Shown piece after piece: positions 21,325-31,739 of a DNA stretch of 64,000 nucleotides. Numbering within the stretch: position 1 is the first letter of the stretch; each line of letters starts with the position of its first letter. The stretch lies in the NCBI GenBank assembly GCA_028751875.1, contig CM054135.1:66719747-66783746 (forward strand). The letters run 5' to 3'. The stretch is from Rapana venosa (lineage: Eukaryota; Mollusca; Gastropoda; Neogastropoda; Muricidae). The notes beneath the pieces were generated by a model. That model was not told the origin of the DNA. It worked only from the letters and a program-made list of their open reading frames with translations, and did no database searches. The position numbers and the translations under genes were made by a program.

Positions 21325-22700
21325 GTCTTGGCACTGTTCACCGATCCATTTCTCTTTTGCCTCCGTCATGGACTTCCTGATTCTTTTGTTGACTGCCCTA
21401 TATTGTTCTGCTGTTTCATTTTTCTTTTTCTTCAACTCTCTACGGCATAGTTGTAGGATGTTAGGTGTGACCCATGGTTTTTTGACTGGTCGGTGTTTGC
21501 CAAGAAGCTCGCTTGCTGTTTCAGTCACTGCTGTATTGAAACTATTCGTCAGTGTATCTATGTCTGAGTCTATCACAGTGAGCGCTGCAAACTTTCCACC
21601 TATCCTTGCTTGAAAATTTTCTAATACCTCTGGGTCCTTCAGCTTCTCGAGGTCAAATTTGATCCTGATGTTGTTCCGCTTGTGGATTTTCTTTAGACGT
21701 AGTCGGAAAGTCATCATCACAAGATCATGATCACTCCCTATGTCTGCTCCTGGAAAACTTCGTGTCTGTGCGATGTTAACGCTAGACTGAAACCGTCTTT
21801 TCACCATGATGTAATCTATTTGGTTGTGGTGTTCTCCATTTGGGCTATGCCATGTCCATTTTCTGGATTTCTTGTGTGGGCCAAGTGTATTCACTAGCTG
21901 GAGGTGGTTGTTACTGGCAAACTCCAGGAGTCTCAAGCCTTTTTCATTTGATTGGTTATTACAATGTGGCCCACAAACGCCCCTCCAATCCTTCCATGCA
22001 TCTTCTCCTACCTTGGCGTTCCAGTCACCTTGCACAACGAGGATGTCTTTCTTGGGAGTTTGATTCAGAACCTCTTGTAGTTGGTCATAAAATTCTTCTA
22101 TGGCTTCATCTGTGCAGTCTGATGTAGGGGCGTATGCCTGTACTATAGTTATGTTAAAGGGGGTTGCTCTCAGGCGGATGGTAATAAGTCTGCTGGACAC
22201 AGGCTGACAGCTCATGACGGGTGTTCACGATGTCTTTGTGAACGAGAAACCCCACGCCGTGTTCATGTTTATCCTGTTTTCCACTGTAGTATAATTTGTA
22301 GTCTTCCTGGGTCGTTGTTTCTCCCATGTTTTTCCACCTGACTTCGCAGAGCCCAAGGATGTGCCATTGATATCTGGACATCTTATGTGTCAGTTCTTCC
22401 ACTTTGCCTGCAGCTCTTAGAGTCCGTACATTCCATGTGCCAATGATGGTGTTGTTTCTGGCACGGATTTTGTTGTGTTTTACATCAGTAGCATACTTTC
22501 GACCTCTGTCCTGATGAGCAACAGAAGGCGCGGTCCTTGGTAACCCGGGCGACGACCGATCCGGTATGGAAAGTCTGGCTGTCTTTGTCATTGGTGTATC
22601 TTGGGCAAATCAAACCTGGCGGAGCCCATCCCTCTCCAGGTCGGATTTTTTGATTGGGTTTACTCCCCACATGTGGCAGGTGGTAGTGGGTTACATAGTA
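21325..22700 (-). pseudogene. RTE endonuclease half, inverted, one frameshift
   Basis: Minus-strand frames 22591-22154 and 22215-21325 code for the apurinic-endonuclease domain. Motifs are GTWNVRTLRAAGKV, LCEVRWKNMGE, VQAYAPTSDCTDE, VVQGDWNAKVGED, IDYIMVKRRFQ and GSDHDLVMM. A frameshift near 22180 separates the first quarter from the rest. The end of this half, MTEAKEKWIGEQCQD, is the linker that should run on into the reverse transcriptase, which now lies beyond the inversion on the other strand. Confidence 0.87.
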
Positions 22701-22786
22701 ACCAGTAGCAGAGGGAGTCTCTGACCTGACTTCAAGACATTGAAGAGAACATCAAGAAAAACAATAGCAAGAAAGCATATCAGCTG

Positions 22787-24511
22787 GTGAAAGATCTGAC
22801 TAGCACAAAACAGGGAAAAGGTTTAACAATCCAAGACAAAAACGGGAAGTGTCTCACTGACGACCAGGATATTCTGAACAGATGGACAGAATACTACTCC
22901 GACCTGTATAACTATAGAACCGCAGGAGATCCAGATGTCCTTAATGTACCAGCAAGCAAAGACACAGACAGTCACCCTATCCTCCGAGAAGAAGTGGAAA
23001 CAGCAGTCAGATCGCTGAAAAAGGGAAAGTCAGCAGGGGCTGACAACATTCCAGCTGAGTTGGTTCAAGCTGGAGGGGAAGCCATGATCAGCGCCCTACT
23101 AAGAATCTGCAACAAGATCTGGCAGACAGGAAAATGGCCAACACCATGGACACAGTCACTCATCATCACCCTCCCCAAGAAAGGAAATCTACAACAATGC
23201 CATAATTACCGCACAATCAGCCTCATATGCCACCCAAGCAAGGTCATGCTGCAGATAATATTGAATAGACTGAAGCCACAAGCAGAGACCATCATTGCTG
23301 AGGAACAAGCAGGTTTCAGAGCAGGGCGCAGCACAACCGAACAGATATTCAACCTCAGAATACTATGTGAGCGGTACCTTCAACATCAACCAGACCTTTA
23401 CCACGTATTTATCGATTTTAAGAAGGCATTTGACAGGGTGTGGCATGCAGCTTTGGGGGCAAACATGAATTTGTACAGCATCAATGCAAACCTGATCAGA
23501 GTCATCAAACAGCTGTACAGCGAGGCCACCAGTGCAGTGTACTACAACAACAACATTGGAGAATGGTTTCGAACAACAGTTGGAGTAAGGCAGGGCTGTC
23601 TACTCTCACCCACTCTTTTCAACATCTTCCTTGAGAGAATCATGGCTGATGCACTGGAACATCATGAAGGATCAGTCAGCATTGGTGGCAGAACGATCAC
23701 AAACCGCCGCTTCGCAGATGACATTGATGGAATAGCAGGATCAGAAAAAGAGCTTGGCAGCCTAACAGAACACTTGAATAAGGCCTCCAAAACATACGGC
23801 ATGGAAATCAGTGCAGAGAAGACCAAACTGATGACTAATAACACCAACGGCATTAGCACTGATATCAGGGTTAATGACCAGAAGCTGGAAACAGTTCAAA
23901 GCTTCAAATACCTGGGAGCCATTGTATCAGACCAGGGATCCAAGCCAGAAGTAGTATGCAGGACTGCACAGACAATAACAGCTTTGTCAAAACTAAACAC
24001 CATCTGGAGAGATAAAAATATCTCACTTATCTCCAAGATCAGACTAATGTGCTCCCTTGTCATATCCATATTTCTGTATGCCTGTGAATCATGGACCCTG
24101 ACTGCAGATTTGGATAGAAGAGTACAGGCGGTGGAGATGAGATGCTTTTGGAGACTCCTTGGCGTCTCCTACAAAGACCACATAAGCAACGAAAGCGTGC
24201 ACAACAGAATCCAGCAAACCATTGGACCCTATGAGAACCTTCTAACGATCGTGAAAAAACGTAAACTTAAATGGTATGGGCATGTCACAAGATCCAAAGG
24301 ACTTGCAAAGACAGTTCTACAAGGCACTGTCCAGGGAGGAAGAAGAAGAGGCAGACCAAGGAAGAGCTGGGAGGATAACATCAGCGAATGGACAGGCCTA
24401 GAACTCAACAAAACCCTGAGAAAGGCAGAACAGAGAGAGGAATGGAGGGAACTGGTTGCTGAGTCTTTGAGGGTGCCCCCACGGTCGTCAGACTACGGGA
24501 CAGATAGATAG
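22787..24511 (+). CDS. RTE reverse transcriptase, intact frame (574 codons)
   Basis: An unbroken frame with finger motif KKGKSAGADNIPAEL, QAGFRAGRSTTEQIF, motif A HVFIDFKKAFDRVWHA, motif B GVRQGCLLSPTLFNIFLERI, catalytic RRFADDIDGIAGSEK and thumb/connection KLMTNNTNG through LVISIFLYACESWTL. The basic C-terminal domain reads KLKWYGHVTRSKG and GGRRRGRPRKSWEDN, followed by a conserved DYGTDR end at the (AGAT)n tail. The frame is open upstream of 22787 to the inversion junction, so the first codon here is a GTG chosen by the reading frame, not a native start. Without its endonuclease half in cis the copy cannot move autonomously, but its intactness indicates a young, active family. Confidence 0.9.
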   Translation: MKDLTSTKQGKGLTIQDKNGKCLTDDQDILNRWTEYYSDLYNYRTAGDPDVLNVPASKDTDSHPILREEVETAVRSLKKGKSAGADNIPAELVQAGGEAMISALLRICNKIWQTGKWPTPWTQSLIITLPKKGNLQQCHNYRTISLICHPSKVMLQIILNRLKPQAETIIAEEQAGFRAGRSTTEQIFNLRILCERYLQHQPDLYHVFIDFKKAFDRVWHAALGANMNLYSINANLIRVIKQLYSEATSAVYYNNNIGEWFRTTVGVRQGCLLSPTLFNIFLERIMADALEHHEGSVSIGGRTITNRRFADDIDGIAGSEKELGSLTEHLNKASKTYGMEISAEKTKLMTNNTNGISTDIRVNDQKLETVQSFKYLGAIVSDQGSKPEVVCRTAQTITALSKLNTIWRDKNISLISKIRLMCSLVISIFLYACESWTLTADLDRRVQAVEMRCFWRLLGVSYKDHISNESVHNRIQQTIGPYENLLTIVKKRKLKWYGHVTRSKGLAKTVLQGTVQGGRRRGRPRKSWEDNISEWTGLELNKTLRKAEQREEWRELVAESLRVPPRSSDYGTDR

Positions 24512-24517
24512 ATAGAG

Positions 24518-24527
24518 AAATGAGAAT
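24518..24527 (+). repeat. Target-site duplication of RTE copy 2, right (AAATGAGAAT)
   Basis: Matches 21315-21324. Confidence 0.9.
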
Positions 24528-25440
24528 ACAAATGAACTATTCAGGTTCCTCACTGAGACTGATTAGGACAAAGCACAAGTCCATGACAAGTGCCAAGGAA
24601 ACACTGTGCTCATCCAGCAAAGACACCAGCAGAATAGAACCTTGTAGCCATGAGGAAGTAGACACCCATCTAATGCTACATGTGGATGATTATATCACAG
24701 AGGCTCTGCAGAAAGTCTTCATCATGACAACAGATACTGACAGAGTTGCACTTGCTGTTGCCTGTGTTCAGTTAACTGCAGTTCATGAATTGGAGTTGGA
24801 AAATACTTAAAATTAAATTCCTAACATCCCACACAACTGCCACTCAGCTTGGTCCAAAGTGCCCTAAAGCCTTGCCAGCCTTCCATGCACTGACAGGGTG
24901 TGACTGTGCGTCCTTCTCTGGAACAGGGAAGACCATGGCGTGGAATACATGGGCTACATACCCACAAGTGACTGATGCCCTCCTGCTCAAGATGGAACAA
25001 CCAGCTACCCTGCCCATACCTGGATGTTCTTCATTTTTCTGTTTATGAGAGGACCAATGAATTGCAAAGTGTGGGTGACACCAGGAAAAGGATGTGTACA
25101 AAGGGACTACGGCAGCTGGGGCACATTCCATTTACTTTTGATGTGCTTCAGCAGCATACCCTATGAGCTGTTTACCAAAGTGGTCACACTATTATGGGGA
25201 CAGTGTTTAGTGAAAGCACTAGACCTTACTTGCCCTGGACTATGGGTTGGTAGAAAGAACAGGATCATGGATGGAGGGAGACCTGTATGGATTACACTGC
25301 CACAGGGGGAGGAAGTCTGCAAGAATTGATCCACTGTGGCTGTAAGCTGCCTGTGGAAAATGTGCACTGTCGATGTTCAAAGCTAGTTTGCAGTGCACTT
25401 CCTTGTGTACATGGGGTGGATGTGATGACTGCTATAGGGA
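24518..25440 (+). pseudogene. PIN-like domain gene relic, segment 3
   Basis: Frames 24520-24810, 24785-25048, 25024-25329 and 25287 onward together carry the conserved part of this protein: PCSHEEVDTHLMLHVDD, FIMTTDTDRVALAVACVQL, LPAFHALTGCDCASFSGTGK, MAWNTWATYPQVTDA, then an IMDGGRPVWITLP block and a Cys-rich end (CGCKLPVENVHCRCSKLVCS). Conserved acidic residues in HEEVDTH and TTDTDR fit a metal-dependent PIN/XPG-like nuclease fold, but function is not established. Several frameshifts show that it is dead in this copy. It is interrupted upstream by two LINE insertions. Confidence 0.65.
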
Positions 25441-25442
25441 CC

Positions 25443-25507
25443 AGAGCACATAAGAAGAAGAAGAAGAAGAAGAAAAGAAGAAGAAGAAGAAGAAGAAGAA
25501 GAAGAAT
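25443..25507. repeat. (GAA)n/(AAG)n microsatellite
   Basis: AAGAAG triplets with one interruption. The next 55 bp (ATGTATGGAATTTATTTAGC) match the L2-like 3' end, so the tract may be a mutated LINE tail. Confidence 0.92.
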
Positions 25508-25562
25508 GTATGGAATTTATTTAGCGCTGAATCTTGTGAAGCAACAAATCAAAGCGCTCAGA
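25508..25562 (-). repeat. Short L2-like 3'-end fragment
   Basis: GGAATTTATTTAGCGCTGAA followed by AATCAAAGCGCT is the reverse complement of the L2 tail region (AGCGCTATATAAATTC) near 6735. The same fragment recurs at 33036-33095. Confidence 0.6.
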
Positions 25563-25775
25563 TGACATTTTTTAAAATGTTTTTTTTATTTTATTTATGC
25601 GTGTGTATGCGGTTTTTTAAATTTTGTCATCTGTTCCCACCGGCACACAATGGCCTATTCTTTCGAACAGCGGAACAGGATTTAACGTGTGCGCAAGATG
25701 TTCCGCATGCGTTCGCACACGGGGCCTCGGTTTATAGTCTCATCCAAAGGACTTTATGACAGACACATGACAGTA
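25563..25775 (-). mobile_element. tRNA-derived SINE, 3' part
   Basis: GTCATCTGTTCCCACCGGCA, AACGTGTGCGCAAGATGTTC and GGGCCTCGGTTTATAGTCTC match the reverse SINE at 45975-46313. The tRNA-like head is missing. Confidence 0.75.
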
Positions 25776-25796
25776 CTTTCCCTTTTCCTGCAAGTC

Positions 25797-25798
<2 letters not shown>

Positions 25799-25869
<71 letters not shown>

Positions 25870-25895
25870 TGTTTGTATGTGTGTGTATGTGTGTC
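25799..25895. repeat. (GT)n microsatellite
   Basis: A pure GT run to about 25868, then imperfect units. Confidence 0.96.
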
Positions 25896-26095
25896 TGTTG
25901 TTCTTGTTGTTGATTTTGTTGTTGCTTCTGCTACTGCTGCTGTTGCTACTGGCATTGGTCAAGTGTTCTCCTCTTTCTAGAAATCCTGGTCAACCAAATC
26001 AGTGAACGTCATCGTCGCACTGTCACAGTACACATTGTATGCGTTTGTGGATGCGTGTGTGCATGCATATGTGTTTATATATATGTATATATACA

Positions 26096-26222
<127 letters not shown>

Positions 26223-27340
26223 TGAGTGAATGAAGATATGCATCAGCTTTATGCATTATAAAGCATAAAGTGAAATCCAAGAGCCATGGTTTTGTGTTAG
26301 ATAAACAAAGCAATATTTTTCTTTTTCAAATGCTTATGTATGATAAATTATGCAAAAACATCTAGTATCAATCATTGTTTGTATTCTTGCAATAATTTTT
26401 GATAGCACAAACAAATTATGCATAATTAATTAAGAGCTGCTTCAAAAATAAGAAGACAAACAAGTAGAGATAAGTTACATTTATTGCAGTCTTTGATAAG
26501 TGGGCCATAATCTTTGATCAACAAAATAAGTCGGAAACAATTTAGCAATATGGTGTTTTCCATGCCAACATTGTAGAAGAGGGTCCAAAGTATGTGTATG
26601 CCAAAACTTTAGCCCGTCACTCTTATTTGCAGGGTTTGACCTGTATTCTTGCATTGGCATCTGGACTAATAGGTTTTTAATACTTTTCTACTGGGGTCGG
26701 GTTTCAATCTTGTTATCAACTGTCAGTTTAAATTCAATTTTCTTCCCCATTTTTGTTACCCTTGTTTGTTGTTGGTTTGGGGTTTTCTTTTGTGTTTGCT
26801 TTTTTATGGGAGGGGATGCTGTTGCTGGGTTTTGGTTTTGTTTTGTTTTTTGCTTCCTTGTCTCTTTTTTAAAGTCTGAAACCACTAGGAGTGAATAGAT
26901 CTGGACTTTAAAAAAATCAAATCAAAATCTTCTGTTATCTTCCTGTCCTGCTGCTTCCACACCGCTTATCTCGATCTTTCTGCCCCAACCCTACCGACAT
27001 TCCTTATGTGGCATTCTCAAGATCAGAAATCCACAGGTGCATGATCAATGTTAGCGCGCCACTGCCAGCCACCAGCTATAGGGGCCCTGCACTGCTGCTT
27101 GGTCGCTTTGGTGGTGTTCAGTGATGCCTATTCTGAGTCTAGCATACAAGGGACACGATCTACTTACCCTCTACTGATGACAAAGCTTAGCCCCCGGAGT
27201 CAGACTAAGAGATGCTCACCCAGGGTGGTGACCACCACAACGTCCCTCCAATGGCATTCTCCCCTGCACCTCAAATCCCGGAGGACCCGACACAAACTCA
27301 CCACAGGCACAAATGTGTATGAGGAAACCAAAACTGAGGT
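26223..27340. other. No gene recognised
   Basis: AT-rich to 26930, then a GC-richer stretch up to the MULE insertion. No supported coding or RNA feature. Confidence 0.5.
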
Positions 27341-27349
27341 CACTATAAG
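27341..27349 (+). repeat. MULE target-site duplication, left (CACTATAAG)
   Basis: An exact 9-bp match to 29969-29977; 8-10-bp duplications are typical of Mutator-like elements. Confidence 0.88.
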
Positions 27350-27610
27350 GGTTGTGCGACACTATTGCGAGCGACATTACCGTGAGTAACACTACCGCGT
27401 GTAACACTAACGCGAATGTAACCCTACCGCGAGTATCACTTCCGCGAGTGACACTACCGCGTGTGAAACACTAACGCGAGTGTAACCCTACCGCGAGTAA
27501 CACTTCCGCGAGTAACACTTCCGCGCGTGCAGCGTTGTCGCACGTTTAACACTACCACGTGTAAGACTACTGCGTGTAACACTTCCGTGCGTGCAGCATT
27601 GTCGCGCACT
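27350..27610 (+). repeat. MULE left terminal region with CGCGAGTG subrepeats
   Basis: About a dozen variants of CACTACCGCGAGTGTAA / CACTTCCGCGAGTAA, each containing a CGCG core. The inner block GTGCAGCGTTGTCGCACG is mirrored at 29760-29778. Confidence 0.87.
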
Positions 27611-27782
27611 TTGTTTCAAACAGGTGCTGGTCACTACAAAGAGAGAGTGGGAGTTCACTCAAGTGAGTTTGAGCGGCCACAAGAGAGAGTGGAAGTTCTT
27701 TTGGTTAGCACAACAAGCGTTGAGTTAGTGTTCAAGGACAGTGTTCTTCTGTAGAACACGCACTTTGCTTCAAACGTTGGCC

Positions 27783-29200
27783 ATGGAGGTAATAAAGTCT
27801 CGTTACTCCAATGACAAGATCCTCTACAACTGGTATATTTACCGTCGAGACCGTATAAATAAAACAACGGTCAACTGGCGCTGCGTACAGGACACATGTA
27901 AAGGGAGAATCAGCACACCGCTTGACTACCGCAATGGTGTGGTCCCCAATGTAAAATATGACCACAACCACCCTGCCAACCCAGCTGACGTCCAGAAGCA
28001 GAAAAGTGTTGCTGAGATGAAAGAAAGAGCCGCTGCTACCGATGCACCACCTCGAAGGTTAATTGGTGAAATGATGGCAAATTTGACTGATGAGATGCTG
28101 ACCAATTTGCCACAGAGATCATCACTCAGGCGAACAATTCAGAGAAAACGGAAAAGAGATGATGCCTTTCCCCCTCTGCCACGAAATTTGGAAGACATCG
28201 AAATTCCGGAACAATTCAGAGACGTTCTAGTTGGAGGCACTCAAGTTAGGTTTCTATTGCATGATACAGGTGACGCTGGGTAATGATGCTGAAGAAGAAG
28301 AAAACCGGTTGAAACGCATTATTCTCTTCGGAACCGACGAAATGTTGCGGTTTATGACTGTAAACTCTAACTGGATGGCCGACGGCACGTTCAAAGTAGC
28401 ACCACAACTGTTCTTTCAGCTGTACACCATTCATGTCATTAAAGGCAACCATGTCTTCCCATGCTTGTATGCTCTTCTGGCAGGAAAGAACAGACGGACA
28501 TATGATGAAATGTGGCGCCTTATCAAAATGTACGCACCAAATCTGAACCCACGGTTTTGCATCCTTGATTTTGAATTGACAGCCAAAGCCGCAATCATCG
28601 CGGCGTTTCCAGACATCGAGGTGAGAGGATGCTTCTTCCACTTATGCCAGTCAATCTGGAGAAAGATACAGGATCTTGGGTTACGACTCACCTATACCGA
28701 CGACGAAGACACCCGGCTGTACTGCCGCATGCTCGCATCATTGTCATTTTTATCACCAGAGAAGATCACAGGGCATTTCGAGAAACTGCAGGAAGACATG
28801 AGTGAAAGAGACATGGACCCACGCTTGGGTGAACTCTATGACTACTTTGAGGACAATTATGTTGGAAGATTCCGCCATGGGAGAAGACGGGACCCAAATC
28901 CCACGCGGGCCCCTCCACGTTTTTCTCTCCCGTTTTAGTCAGTTCGAGACAGGAACCAAGTCGATCTCCCACGTACAAATAATAAACTGGAAGGCTGGCA
29001 CAGGGGCTTGCAATCTTTTGTTTGACGGCCCGAATCCATCCATCTGGAAATTCATCGCCGGAATCCAAAAAGAACAAAGTCTGCAGCAGGGTGTTAAAAT
29101 TCAAATGGAAAGAGGTCACCCTGGCCCAACGTCAAAGAAACATTTCTCGGCCATCGAATCCAGACGCTCATCCAGTCGTACGAACAGGCTGAAGACAACG
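27783..29200 (+). pseudogene. MULE transposase with N-terminal FLYWCH-type zinc finger
   Basis: The chosen start is ATG 27783. Residues 1-60 hold a FLYWCH-like zinc finger (LYNWYIYRRD, NWRCVQDTCKGRIST, YDHNH), which binds terminal DNA. After a frameshift at about 28270 (first frame stops at 28283; the second is open from before 28231) the MULE catalytic domain follows: WMADGTFKVAPQLFFQLYTI (first Asp), FCILDFELTAKAAI (second Asp) and VRGCFFHLCQSIWRK. A further frameshift near 28895 breaks the C-terminal part, where NKLEGWHRGLQSF and NPSIWKFIAGIQKEQSLQQ can be read in different frames. At least three frame breaks make it inactive. Confidence 0.85.
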
Positions 29201-29489
29201 AGGACGGGGATGGTGATGAAGAAGGTCAGGTTCCTTTCTTACGGTCAGTGGCCAGAAACATTGAATTCAATGTGTGTTGAACCAATCGTGACATCAGCCA
29301 TATTGTTTTAGGAATAAGACGATCAAAGGGAAAATATTGTGTGCACCTGTTTGTTTTGTTTTGCTTTATTTACATTTGTGATCCAAGGAGCGAAAGAGAG
29401 AGAGAGGGATACTATGTGCTCAGTTTGATATTTTTCTTTAATTTAGTATTTCAAACATTCTATGCATTCTGCACGTGCCGGGTGCGCGC

Positions 29490-29521
<32 letters not shown>
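29490..29521. repeat. (GT)n microsatellite inside the MULE
   Basis: A short GT run after GTGCGCGCGA. An imperfect TTCAAACAxTCTATGCATTC unit recurs three times in 29450-29610. Confidence 0.9.
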
Positions 29522-29524
<3 letters not shown>

Positions 29525-29754
29525 AATTTCAAACAATCTATGCATTCTGCATGTGTGTGTGTGTTATGTTTTATAAATAAAAAATCATCAAACAGTCTAT
29601 GCATTCTCTGTGTGTCCGTGTGTGTTTATGTCATTCAGTATTGCTTTTACTACCAGATATACTATGTGCTCAATGTCATTGCTTTTTATTCAGTATTGCT
29701 TTTGGTACAAATATGCTAAACACTTGATAAGGAGAGAGGGAAAGAGAGGGAGAC

Positions 29755-29968
29755 AAAACGTGCGACAACGCTGCACGCGCGGAAGTGTTACTCGCGGAAG
29801 TGTTACTCGCGGAAGAGTTACTCGCGGTAGGGTTACACTTGCGTTAGTGTTACACACGCGGAAATTTTACTCGCGGAAGTGTCACTCGCGGTAGTGTTAT
29901 ACTCGCGTTAGTGTTACACGCGGCAGTGTTACACGCGGTAGTGACGCTCGCGGTAGTGACCCGCACCC
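29755..29968 (-). repeat. MULE right terminal region with CGCGAGTG subrepeats
   Basis: Inverse of the left terminal region: successive GGAAGTGTTACTCGC, GGTAGTGTTACACGC and GCGTTAGTGTTACAC units ending GACCCGCACCC. Confidence 0.87.
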
Positions 29969-29977
29969 CACTATAAG
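29969..29977 (+). repeat. MULE target-site duplication, right (CACTATAAG)
   Basis: Matches 27341-27349. Confidence 0.88.
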
Positions 29978-30195
29978 ACCAGACCAACCTAAACCAACGA
30001 ATTAGAGAATTTTCAGCGGATATGATGAGGAGGAAATGCTGCTGTTATGAAATCTGCATGTGCTTTGAGACTACCTAACAGCTGTACTCTACGCTTCCTA
30101 TCATTATATATTCCGGAAACAACTAGGCCCAAGAGATATAGAAACCTGCAGTGTTGGTCAGGTAATTTGAGCAATATGTATTATCTCAAAATTGT

Positions 30196-30382
30196 ACCTG
30201 TAAAGTGGGTGAAGATCAACTTGTGATCTCAATGATCCCGGTGACCCCACAGCAAATTCACACTGGGTTCCTACTGGCCAGAGTCAGAAAAACCCTGATG
30301 ACAATGAGACGTGAATCCGAGACCCTTTCAGTCCAAATCACAAGGTGATAACCACTGTGTCATGCTGGCCAGTTAGTTTTCC
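30196..30382 (-). mobile_element. Possible tRNA-derived SINE
   Basis: The reverse complement starts GGCCAGCATGACACAGTGGT (A box-like), with GGTCTCGGATTCACGTCTC about 45 bases on (B box-like). The spacing fits a tRNA-derived head. No second copy is seen in the window. Confidence 0.45.

Positions 30383-31739
<1,357 letters not shown>

Larger units (their letters stand above)
21325..24517. mobile_element. RTE copy 2, full-length but 5'-inverted (twin-primed)
   Basis: The element lies between 10-bp direct repeats. Its 5' half (endonuclease) is inverted (21325-22730, minus strand) and its 3' half (reverse transcriptase) is direct (22732-24517). The inverted half ends with the element's 5' terminus CTGACCTGAC (complement of GTCAGGTCAG) exactly at the junction. 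Both halves share CAAGAC(ATT) at the internal breakpoint. The 3' end is (AGAT)n. This arrangement is what twin priming during target-primed reverse transcription produces. Confidence 0.92.
27350..29968. mobile_element. MULE (Mutator-like) DNA transposon, 2.6 kb
   Basis: The element lies between 9-bp direct repeats CACTATAAG. Its ends read GGTTGTGCG... on the left and, reverse-complemented, GGGTGCGGGTCAC on the right. About 200-250 bp at each end are inverted copies made of short units around ACACTACCGCGAGTGTAAC-type sequence. The interior codes for a FLYWCH plus MULE transposase. The transposase frame is broken, so this copy is non-autonomous now. Confidence 0.88.
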
